NCBI GenBank assembly: GCA_900088475.1 | Contig: FLMG01003895.1 | Location: 1-23,218 of the forward strand | Source of the DNA: Hyphochytrium catenoides | Lineage: Eukaryota > Sar > Hyphochytriomycetes > Hyphochytriales > Hyphochytriaceae | Direction of reading: 5' to 3' | Length of the DNA: 23,218 bases | In this document: positions 1-10,223 of the stretch, piece after piece | Layout: every line of letters begins with the position of its first letter | Position numbering within the stretch: position 1 is the stretch's first letter | Translations under genes and position numbers: made by a program | The notes under the pieces: model-generated | What the model was told of the DNA's origin: nothing | The model's input: the letters and a program-made list of their open reading frames with translations, nothing else | The model's database searches: none

Positions 1-240
1 GGACGAGCCAGAAGGCTAGATCTCAGCCGCTGCTTATTGTCTAGAAGAGCCACATCTCTCAGACTTGGCTGGCCTTGTTGGTCTCGCTTCCCTATGATGC
101 GAAGTGGTCCATAGATAGAAAGACGACAGTGACATACCCGAGGGCGAAGATAGTCCTCCTAGGCGATCGAGAGCTTTGCAAAGTGTACGCACGACCATAA
201 AGAAGTAGCAATTAAAGCTCACGTAGTTAGGACACTCCCT

Positions 241-1182
241 TCATTCGGCTTTATATCGTCGAGACTGGGTAGTAATGAACTCTAGCAAGGTCGCAATGTT
301 GTCCTCTCTGTTCGTCACGTCATGGCCCTCATCCTTCACTATCACATAATGGGCCAAGTCCTGCCCAAACATTTTCTGGACCTCGGCCAGGCCAGCGTAA
401 GGGACGATTGTGTCCTTGTCGCCCCAGACGACGAGTTTCGGGAAAGACTGGACGCTAACAGCTTCATAATAGGGCAGAAGACCTTGTAATGGAAAGTGGC
501 GAAGAGTGCTAAGCATTGCTCTCAGGTAACCAGGATGCTCCCGCGCTTGGTCTTCTAGAACAGCCGTCACCGCTGCTGCGCGAGGGTCCTCTGTACCTCG
601 AGGATAAGCAGAATGAACCTTACTAAGAAGCATTCTCAGCCCTAGAACCTTCATAAGCAACTCGCCCAGTCCAGGAACGTGCAGCACCTTTGCTGGCGGA
701 GGAAGAGGCATTTGCAACGCGCCCACAGGAGCGAAGAGTGCCAAGCTCTTGATGCGTTGAGGATAAGTGGCAGCGAATGTCGTCACAATGCCGCCTCCAA
801 GGGAAAGCCCACAGAGATGGAAGGGTTCGGCCCCAAGCTTTAGCGCGAACAGAAGTTGTGCCAGATGGCCAACGAAGAAGGACTCACTGTACGCATCGTC
901 AGGTGCGTCCGAGGTACCTCTGCCCGGCAGATCGTAAGTCAATACTCTGAGACCCTTCTCAGCTAGCGCTCTGGCGGCCTTGCCCCATGCTTTATGGGAC
1001 GGGGTGGAGATGCCGTGTACCAGCACCACTAGCTCACTGGACTCCTTGCCGGTGAGGCGATATCCTGTCTTGCCATAAGAGGTCTGTACGAACTGAATGG
1101 CGGGAAGAGCGACACCGTCAATGTCGTTGGGGTCCTTGAGCGGCTCTGGCCGAGCTATAGTTCCAGAAGGGAAAGTTAGCAT
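241..1182 (-). CDS. alpha/beta-hydrolase fold protein, intronless, 313 aa
   Basis: This is a serine hydrolase of the alpha/beta-hydrolase superfamily; the substrate cannot be told from the sequence. The oxyanion-side motif VLVHGI lies at residues 53-58. The nucleophile elbow GLSLGG puts the catalytic Ser at 127. The acid is probably Asp257 in WGDKD, followed by IVP, and the catalytic His is 287 in DEGHD. A variable lid of about 70 residues, with MPLPPP and many Leu and Met, sits between strand beta6 and the acid. The length of 313 aa is normal for the family. The start is the only ATG after an in-frame stop at 1270-1272, so a single-exon model is complete. The 5' flank is pyrimidine-rich and ends in CCCCAAG just before the ATG, so an acceptor with an upstream leader exon cannot be excluded. 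There is no obvious signal peptide in the single-exon model. The next gene on the same strand ends 1.2 kb upstream. Confidence 0.88.
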   Translation of the reverse strand: MLTFPSGTIARPEPLKDPNDIDGVALPAIQFVQTSYGKTGYRLTGKESSELVVLVHGISTPSHKAWGKAARALAEKGLRVLTYDLPGRGTSDAPDDAYSESFFVGHLAQLLFALKLGAEPFHLCGLSLGGGIVTTFAATYPQRIKSLALFAPVGALQMPLPPPAKVLHVPGLGELLMKVLGLRMLLSKVHSAYPRGTEDPRAAAVTAVLEDQAREHPGYLRAMLSTLRHFPLQGLLPYYEAVSVQSFPKLVVWGDKDTIVPYAGLAEVQKMFGQDLAHYVIVKDEGHDVTNREDNIATLLEFITTQSRRYKAE

Positions 1183-1604
1183 TCTTGGGGATACAGGAGA
1201 GAGAAAAAAGAGTCGCGTGGGCAGATCGTATGATGATCGACTGCAGCGAAGGAGACAGAATGAGGAGCTCTATAGACTCAGCAGACAGAGGAGGACGTTA
1301 TCTTTGAAGACTTGGGGGCCAATGTCCTGTCTCTCCGTGGTCTGTGTGAAGGCCTTTTGACGCTAAGTTCTGGAATCTCTACTGCTGCCTTGATTACCTC
1401 TCAGTTCCGATATTTTCCTCTCTTCACTCTCGGTCTTTCTCCCTCTTTCTCTTCTCCTGCACAGTCGCTTTCCCTGCTCTTGTTTATTGTTCTGCAATCT
1501 TGTCTTTATAGTAGGAAGAACTATTATTCTCCCCCTCCCTCTCTTCTCTCTCTCTGTTAGTCTCTCTCTGTCTGTTAGTCTCTCTCTCTCTCTGTCTCTC
1601 TCTC

Positions 1605-1635
<31 letters not shown>

Positions 1636-2400
1636 TTCTCTTCTCTCCCTCTCCCTCTGTCATCTCAATCTCTCTCTTTCTACTCGTACTCTCTTTCCCT
1701 CCTGTCTTCGCTGTGCCCACGTCAGAACATCTCACACGATTCGATCGAGGTCAGGAAATAGGCGTTATCGGCTAACATTCTGGCTCTCTGTGGTTTGTGT
1801 GAGAATCCCCTCAACCTACATAATAAGCCAGCCATTCTACATACACAGCAGGCAGGGGAAGCAAGCAGATGAAGACTCGTCCACCAGCAGACTTGTACGT
1901 ACCAGCTCTTGACATCAAACGTTTACCGTGCTGTCTCTCTCTCTCTCTTTCTCTCCTTCACTCTCTTCCTCTCTCTGTCCTTCTGTCCATGTGTCCCTCC
2001 CTCTCTCCCGTGCTCTCTTGCCAAGATCGAGATTGTCTCGTCGCTTTCTTACTCGGTCCGCTATGATGCCATGATGTTCAAACCCTCCCTCTCTATGGGT
2101 CTCTCAACCTCTCTCTCTCTCTCTCTCTGTTCTCTATATCCTTTTTATCTTTTGTCTCATCGTGCTCTCCAGGTGCCTACGGCTCCCAATGTCACGAGAG
2201 CCAGTAGGAAACTCCTGAGCTTGGACATTGTATAAGACATCATAGTTCAACACGAGTAAAAAACTTAAGAGATACTGCTACGGAGAACAAGGTATGAACC
2301 TCAAGCACATATGTAGATGAAGGCATAAAGGGAGGCCAACGCCAAAGAGCGCGTAGACTCTCACAAAGACAGAGAAGGTCCTATAGAGGAAGGCTTAGAT
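1183..2400. repeat. Intergenic stretch with (CT)n microsatellites
   Basis: I see no gene here. The plus strand is strongly CT-rich, with long imperfect CT runs at about 1531-1680, 1930-2015 and 2108-2130. The open frames across it translate to Ser-Leu-Ser-Leu runs on one strand and Arg-Glu runs on the other, which is what dinucleotide repeats give. It lies between the hydrolase start and the stop codon of the large coiled-coil gene, so it should hold the hydrolase promoter and the 3' UTR of the coiled-coil gene. I found no clear polyadenylation hexamer. Confidence 0.8.
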
Positions 2401-2757
2401 CTATAAGCCAAAAGCTTCAATGATGAGTCGCCCGAAGCCATCTTGCTGAGCAGCTGGTGCACTAATTGGAGGCGTCTCTCTCTTCCTCTCGCTCGGGGAA
2501 GACTCGTCATGGCTAACCGGGAATGCCAGCAGATACTGAGTGAGGAAGGAGGGGAAGGCCACCTGAAAGATGGAAGAACGAGGGGCGGAGAAAAGAGGGA
2601 GAAAGGATAAGAAGAGTGAGAAAAGGAGAGGGAGAAGCGGCAGGGGAGACTACGATCAGAGGAGACTGAACCAAGGTAGCATTTTTTGAAGGCGGATAAA
2701 AACGCCGACTCAGGAGAGAGCAGGAGAAGGAGAGATGTGACAGCAAGAGATGCACCA

Positions 2758-2816
<59 letters not shown>

Positions 2817-2990
2817 AGGAGAGAGAAAAGACAGGGAGAGAAAGAGAGAATAGCCAGCAGAAAAGGTGATCGAGAAGCCCCATCTTAACGAAGACTTTTA
2901 CCTTATCATTAGAGGGCTTCTCTGGCCCTTTGGGATCTGGCTCCAGATGATCTTTTTCCTGGTTGAGTGTCTCCTGCTGTGCGCTCCTTC
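2401..2990 (-). other. Exons 29-30 of the coiled-coil gene (C-terminal tail, 83 residues)
   Basis: Exon 29 is 2990-2902 (starts after TCTTCAG, phase 1 in, ends AAG before GTAAAAG, phase 0) and is hydrophilic, with DHLEPDPKGPEKP. Exon 30 is 2562-2401 (after CATCTTTCAG); it begins with the hydrophobic VAFPSFLTQYLLAFP, passes through a Ser/Pro/charged segment, and ends GRLIIEAFGL before the TAG. Exon 30 overlaps none of the longer open frames, but its frame, its acceptor and its phase all agree with exon 29. The intron between them holds a CT tract on the sense strand. Confidence 0.78.
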
Positions 2991-5900
2991 CTGAAGACAG
3001 AAGCGTCGTCAGATGATTTTGAGCGAGTTGACGGTTGTAAATGAAGACAGAAGACACAGAGGAAAGAAGAGTAAGAGAGAGAGAGAGCAAGGAAGAAGTA
3101 GAGGGAGAGAGCGCTTTGCTGCTCAGGTCGGAGTAGGCAACCCCCGCCAGGAAACTCTCTTGCTGCTCAATTATTTATGGAGTTCGGTTGGCGGGTGATG
3201 AGAGCCCACCATGGAGAAGGAAAGATCGAGAGAGAAGCGAGACAGGTTACCGACAGAAGAAGCCACTTGTACCTTCTAGCACCGACGTATCAGGCTGTTC
3301 ACGCCTGCCCAACACCTCTTTCTCTCGAGCGTACACGATATTTTGCAGCTCTCGCACCTGGGCAGCTAATTGCTCGATCTCGGCTTGAAGGCTTCTAGCA
3401 AGCTCCTCTTTCTCTGATAGTTGGAGAGCAAGAGACCGTTGGTGCCCGGCTACCGTGACGAGGACATCAAAAGAAGCCATTCAAAAGAGAGAGGTAGGAA
3501 GAGGAGCAAGCGTGAATCTAGAGGTTCAACCATCTAAAGTTACCTCGCAGCTGGGCTGAGGCACAGTTCAGCTGTCCTTCTGTCTCCTGGAGAGCCAACC
3601 TTAACGCCTTAATCTCGCCAGTCGCAGTAGCCTCTTTCTCTGCCAAGAAAGCAACAAATTACTGGTGAGTTGAAGCTCTTTCCGGGATGGGAAGTGAAGT
3701 CGAAGAGAAGGACAAAGATACTGGAAGAACGGTAGGAAGAGATAAAGTGCCTGAGCAAGGAAGGGAAAACGGCAGTAAAGAAGTTGGGAGAGCCAGGAAT
3801 GAGTCTGTTGCATCAGAGTCTTGTTGGGATTGCCGTTAACAGAGGAATGGAAGGCAAAGAAACAAAGCTGAGAGAGGGTTCGGGATGATCATATTGTCTA
3901 TTTTACCTTGTAGCTCAACAACTGACTCTCTCGCTTCTTCTCTCTCTCGCTCGCTTGCTGCCAGTTTAGCTGTCGCCACAGCTAAGCGCTCTTTTGTCTC
4001 CTCCAGCACGAGTCTCAAACCTCTCAACGCACTCTCGGTCTCCTCTTTTTCTGTCCCAAGAGGAAAGCACTGAAAGGTGAGTGCTTCTCGTCGCATCTAA
4101 ACGTGAGAGAGAGTGACCAGCTCAAAGATAGAGTGTCATGGAGCGATGTAAAAAGACGTGTGTGTGTGCGCGCGAGAGAGGAAATGCAGGAAGCGCTGAA
4201 GCAGAGGGAGAGAGAGACAGGCGTATCACCTTCTAGAACACCTTCCAGCTGTTCCAATTTTCCTTGCACCTCTCTGCCTCGCTCATCCGCGATCTCCGTC
4301 ACCTGTCGCAGCTGGGCAGAGAGCTGGTCTCTCTTTGCTTGAAGAGTAGAAGCAAGCTCCTCTTTGTCTACATCAGCAGAGAAGAGGAGATCAATGTCAT
4401 TTTCTTATCCCAACCGTGGGACCAGGAGAGAGAGTGATGTCAGTAAGTCCTAGTGTATAAGGTACCTCGCAGCTGGCTTTGCAGCTCAAGAACTGTCTCT
4501 CTGGCGCCATCTCTCTCCAACTCCCGAGCAAAAACCCTGGCGGAGGCACAGTTTAGCCGTTCTTCGGTCTCCTGCAGAGCGGTTCTCAACGCTTTTATCT
4601 CGCTGTCCGTAGTAGCCTCTCTCTCTGTCACAGAAGAGGACAAAAGCAGTTATCGTCGGTGAGTGTGAAGGTTATTTGAACGAGTGAGGAGCCAAGACAC
4701 AGAGCTAGAGAATCGAAAGGGTGGCTGAGTGACGATCAACTGAACGGAAAACGGAAGGTAAACGCCCGGGCCAGGAAGAGGAAACTCTGAGTTGCCGAGT
4801 AGGTTAAGTCAGGTTCCTCTCGTGCAACAGCATTGATAAGGAAAGGAGTAACAGAGGCGATACGCGGAAAGAAAGAGAATAATGGGGAGAGAGCGAGCAA
4901 CAGCTACCACTTCTAGAGTTACTTACCTCGGATCTGCCGCTGGAGCTCCGTCACTGACTCTCTTGCTTGATCTCTCTCCCTCTCGTTTGCCTTCATTCTC
5001 TCACTGGCGACATCCAAGCGTCCCTGCGTCTCCTTAAGCACCACCTTCAAGCCTTCCAATTCTCTCTGTGCCTGGCTATGTTCTGTCCAACAATCAACCC
5101 AAAATTGATCAGAAACCGGCAAGAAGGAAGTGCTCAGATAGTAAACGAGTGATTGGCAGAAAAGGCCGCTGTGTAAGAGAGAAGAGAGAGAAAACAGATA
5201 TATCAAGTTACCTTTCAACGCACCTTTTAGCTGCTCGCCTTTGCTCTGCAGCTCTTTGCGATGCGCCTTCAACAGGTCTCTCAGCTTCCGCAAATGCGTA
5301 GCAAGTTTGTCTCTTTCGGCTTGAAGAGTTTTCGCAAGCTCGTCTTTGTCTGTATCGAGGAGAAGAGGCGCGCGAGTTTTTAGCTTCGTGATCGACCGAA
5401 GGAAGTCAGAGATAGCACGAGATATAAGAGCCAAGGAGATCTCGTAGCTCATTGCTTGTGCTACCTCGCAACTGGTGCTGAAGCTCAAGGAGTGTCTCTC
5501 TGGCGCCATCTCTCTCCAACTCCCGAGCAAGAACCCTGGCGGAGGCGCAGTTTAGCCGTTCTTCGGTCTCCTGCAGAGCGGTTCTCAATGCTTTTATCTC
5601 GCTGTCCGTAGTAGCCTCTCTCTCTGTCACAGAAGAGGATAAAACAGTTATCGTCGGTGAGTGTGAAGGTTATTTGAACGAGTGATGAGCCAAGACACAG
5701 AGCTGGAGAATCGAAAGGGTGGCTGACTGACGATCAAATGAACGGCAAAACGGAAGGTAAACGCCCGGGCCAGGAAGAGGAAACTCTGAGTTGCCGAGTA
5801 GGCTAAGTCAGGTTCCTCTCGTGCAACAGCATTGATAAGGAAAGGAGTAACAGAGGCGATACGCGGAAAGAAAGCGAATAATGGGGAGAGAGCGAGCAAC

Positions 5901-8363
5901 AGCTACCACTTCTAGAGTTACTTACCTCGGATCTGCCGCTGGAGCTCAGTCACTGACTCTTTTGCTTGATCTCTCTCCCTCTCGTTTGCCTTCATTCTCT
6001 CACTGGCGACATCCAAGCGTCCCTGCGTCTCCTTAAGCACCACCTTCAAGCCTTCCAACTCTCTCTGTGCCTGGTTATGTTCTGTCCGAAAATCAACCCA
6101 AAGTTGGTCAGAAACCGGCAAGAAGGAAGAGCTCAGATATTAAACGAGCGATTAGGAGCAAAGGCCGCTGTGTATGAGAAGAGAGAGAGAACAGATATAT
6201 CAAGTTACCTTTCAACGCACCTTTTAGCTGCTCGCTTTTGCTCTGCAGCTCTTTGCGATGCGCATTCAACAGGTCTCTCAGCTTCCGCAAATGCGTAGCA
6301 AGTTTGTCTCTTTCGGCTTGAAGAGTTATCGCAAGCTCGTCTTTGTCTGTATCGAGGAGAAGAGGCGCGCGAGTTTTTAGCTTCGTGATCGACCGAAGGA
6401 AGTCAGAGGTAGCACGAGATAAAAGAGCCAAGGAGATCTCGTAGCTCATTTCTCTGTGCTACCTCGCAGCTGGTGCTGAAGCTCAAGAAGTGTTTCTCTG
6501 GCGCCATCTCTCTCCAACTCCCAAGCAACAGCTCTGGCTGAGGCACCGTTTAGCTCTCTTTCAGCCTCCTGCAGAGCCAATCTTAACGCCTTTATCTCAG
6601 TGTCCTTGGTAGAGCTTTTTTCTGTGACGGATGATAGAGGGAATAGTCACCAGTAAGTGAGAAGCTGTTGCCACTGGAGGAGAGAACATCGAAGACAGAC
6701 ATGGCCAGAAAGCGAGGTGAGAGCAGAGCTGATCGAAACGAAACCTAGCAAAAGATAGTAGAGAGTAATACAGAGAGAGAGAGGTTTTGAAGTCAAGACC
6801 TTTCAGCTCGTGCTGAAGCTCAGCTATTAACTCTCTTGCGTCGTCTCTTGCTTGCTCGCTCGCTGTAGCTTTTGCGTTGGCGACATCCAGGCGCCGTTCT
6901 GTCTCCTCCACCACCAGCCTCAGGCCCTTCAACTCACTCTCCGTTTCCTCTTTTTCTATTCGACAAAAGCAGTGGCCCGAGAGCTGAGTGGTAATCGGAA
7001 GAGTAGCAGACCCAAGAGCACTGGGACAGATGGGGAGAAGATCTGACAAGAAGACGGAGAGACACAAAGTATCTGGTGGTACCTTCCAATGCACCTTCGA
7101 GCTGCTCCCATCTTCCCTGCAACTCTCTGCCTCGCTCGTCGGCGACGTTCTTCAGCTCTTGCAACTGAGCAGCTAGTTTCTCCCTCTCAGCTTCAAGAGC
7201 TTTCGTGAGCTCTTCTTTCTCTGCTTTGGACAATAGGAGACCATAAGTTCTCGACTAGAAGAGCATGCGGAAAAGAGAAGGCCAAGAACAACGCCTAAAG
7301 CGAGAGAGAAAGACACGGAAGATGAAGAAGGAGGATGGGTTGATCATCTATCTAATGATAATATACCTCGCAGCTGGTGCTGAAGCTCAAGCAATGTCTC
7401 TCTGGCGCCGTCTCTCTCTAATTCCCGAGCAAAGACTCTGGCTGAGGCACAATTTAGCTGTTCTTCTGCCTCGTGGAGAGCTGATCTCAACCCCTTTATC
7501 TCCGTGTCTGCAGTAGCCTCCCTCTCCTCTCTCTCTGTTCAAGAGAAATGCAGAAGAGAGTTGATGAGTGTAGGCGCTTACGCATTGAACGAGAAAAAGA
7601 CACGGGAGACACACAGCCGGGTACGGAGCGCAGAAGCCGGGAGAAAAGTGCTCGAATTGAAGAAGACAGCGAGTTGTTGGACAAAGTGAGTTTGCAGCGG
7701 AGTAAGCAAGCCGACTGCCATGTCTACTCTTCGGCCATCTCTAATTCAAACGCCCTTCGAAGAGCACTAGAAGCGGAGGCGAAAGAACGGAGACAGTGTA
7801 CCAGAAACGCATTGGAAGCCAGTACCTTGCAAGTGCTGCTGGAGCTCAGCAATTAGCTCCCTCGCTTTGTCTGTTTCTCGTTCGCTCACTGTAACCTTAG
7901 CCGTCGCCGCATCCAAGCGTCCTTGTGTGTCCTCCAAGATCAGTCTCAGGCCCTTCAACTCACTCTCTGTTTCCTCTTTTTCTGTTCAAGAGGGAAGCAA
8001 TGGCTCTGAACGGTGAGTGGCCATCTCCAGGAAGCTAAGAGCGGAACAGCAAGGCTAAGGATGGTGAGAGGAGGGGCAATAATACCTTCCAATGCAGCTT
8101 CGAGCTGCTCCCATCTTCCCTGCAACTCTTTCACTTGTGCATCCACAATGTCCTGCAACTCTTGCACCTGCGCGGCTAGGCTCCGTTTCTCGACTTCAAG
8201 ACCTTTAACAAGCTCCTCTTTCTCTGATTATTGACGAGAAGAGACCGTCAGTCTCAACTAAGGTGAGTCGGACAACTGCACAAGCCGCCCAAACAAGAGA
8301 GAGAGGGAGAGAGAAAGAGAAAGAGAGAGAGAGAGAAAGGCAGAGAAAGAGAGAGAGAGAGAG

Positions 8364-8394
<31 letters not shown>

Positions 8395-10192
8395 TACCTC
8401 GCAGCTGGTACTGAAGCTCAAGAAGTGTCTCTCTGGCGCCGTCTCTTTCTGACTCCCGAGCAGAGATCTTGACGGAGGCACAATCTAGTTGTCCTTTTGC
8501 CTTCTCCAGAGCCGACCTTAGCTCCTGTATCTCGCTGTCCACAGTGGCATCTCTCTCCTCTCTCACTGTCCGATGGAAATATAGCAAGTCCACTGGTGAG
8601 TGACAAACTACCTCCATCACATAGAGCAACGGCAAGACGAAGAAAGATGGTTGAAAAGTGAGAGCGCAGAAGGAGAGGGAGGAAGAGAGAGAAAGAGAGA
8701 ACGAACGAAGATTGAGCTCTTGTGGGCACCTCTCAACTGCTGCTGCAGCTCAGCAACTGACTGTGTCGCTTCGTTTCTCTCTCCTTCAAGTGTCATCATG
8801 CTGGCCATGGCCACCTCCAAATGCCCCTGAGTCTCCTTCAGCACCACCCTCAGGCCGTTCAAGTCACTCTCTGCATTTTCTTTCCCTGTGCAACCATTGG
8901 GGCAGCAGAGATTGGTGAGGGAGGATCAAAGCTAATCAATGAGTGAGGAGATTATGCAGCGACCGAAGGACAAGAAGGATAGAGAAAGAGGCGGATTACG
9001 GCTCAACAATGCTGCAGAAGAGACAGAATACTCGTTTGAGAAGCCTGAGCAATGCCTGAACGACCGACAAGGCACACAAGAAAGGACCAAGGTAAACCAA
9101 AGAGCGTGCGCCTGTCCTTGGCAGTCGGAGTCCTCTTTGAAGAGGAATAAGATTGAGCTCAAGCACTATGGACACATAAAAAATAGGCCGATGAAGGCAC
9201 CTGCAAGAGCCTCCTTTAAGGCTTGACCTTGCCTCTCTGACTCCTCGAGCTGCTCTTTGAGAGAGTTGCAGAGCTCCACGGAAGACTCTGTCTTCTGCCT
9301 GGTCTCCACCAACTCTCGCCCCAACTGCTTGAGTAGGTCCCGCAGATGCTCTCTCTCGTCCTCAGCAATCGTTCTTATCTTCCGCTCTTTCCTTAGATCT
9401 TTAGTGGGAGGAAGACCGGTAGACCAGTATGCGGAAGACCAATGGCATTAGGGACCTTGAAGAAAAGAAACTGTCTGAATGGACTGCTAAGTTTCTGGAA
9501 AAAAGACAGACAGTCTAGGAATGTCAACATACGGCCTTCAGAACCGAGGAGGAAGTCAGTCAAAGAGAGGAAGATCAGATCGCATCCCTGATGCGAAGCA
9601 AGAGAGTCGTCTGTGAGGAGCAAAGGAAGAGCCCTAAGGGTGATAAAGAGAGGAATGGTAAAGTGAATGGGCATGGTACCAGCTAAAAGGCGTCGAGCTC
9701 GTTCCTCGGCTGCCTTTGAGGCTTCTTTTTCAGCTTCTAGCTCGGTTTTGACCTTCTCCATCTGCATCGCAATCTCTTCTCTGTCCCGCACTAAGTCTGG
9801 CAGGAAGTGGAGCAATAGTGGAGGCTATTAGGCACGCAAAAGCCAAGAACAAGACAGGGCAGGAAGGCATACAAAAGAAAGAACTTCATTTGAGAGCATC
9901 TCTCTCACCTCCAAGAATCTGTTCCTTTTCCTCCTCACGCTTACTGGCCGCCTCGAGGGCAGCTCTGAGAGAAGAGGCGAGGTCATGCGCAGCATCTACT
10001 TCCTCTTGAGCCTTTTCCAGCTCTTTCTTCCGGGTCACTAGTTCTCCTTCCAGGTTGGCCCTCTCAACTGACCACGCTGCCCACTCTAAAACCATTGACA
10101 GGAAGGCAGAGAATGAGATAGGAAAGCTGACCGAAGCGACAAGGGCTACTGAATCCTAATCATGCCCTCTAAGAAGCGTTTGGCAATAAAGA

Positions 10193-10223
<31 letters not shown>

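Larger units (their letters stand above)
3273..8885 (-). repeat. Array of six C-A-B three-exon cassettes inside the coiled-coil gene
   Basis: In gene order the eighteen exons read C, A, B six times. C is usually 52 codons, with core GL(R/K)xVLxET and end ELQxxxxG. A is 53 or 56 codons, with core EIKALR, then CASA, then ERDGARET(L/V)LELQ and end QLRG. B is 46 codons, with start K(E/D)EL, then EQLxxALxG. Every exon begins with the last two bases of a codon (usually Glu or Asp) and ends with the first base of a Gly codon, so all are symmetric phase 1-1 exons. A and C align with each other along most of their length (shared ET, RL, ASxR and ERD..RE..xELQ positions), so an older A/C duplication probably preceded the triplication. 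One full cassette gives 151-154 residues. Middle cassettes are more alike and the end cassettes more divergent. Confidence 0.9.

Noticed and set aside
1487-2235. Open frames rich in Ser-Leu on the plus strand
   Set aside because: They are translations of CT repeats, with matching Arg-Glu frames on the other strand, and have no domain or balanced composition.
3273-8885. Regularly spaced repeats that might suggest a CRISPR array or a satellite
   Set aside because: The units are about 0.8-1.0 kb, code for protein, diverge by codon position and carry splice sites. There are no short identical repeats with unique spacers.
4453-9226. Plus-strand open frames in the cassette array (for example near 4453, 4967, 5966, 6852, 8658 and 8939)
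   Set aside because: They are antisense shadows of the minus-strand coiled-coil exons and their introns. The minus reading has matched splice phases and repeated protein modules.
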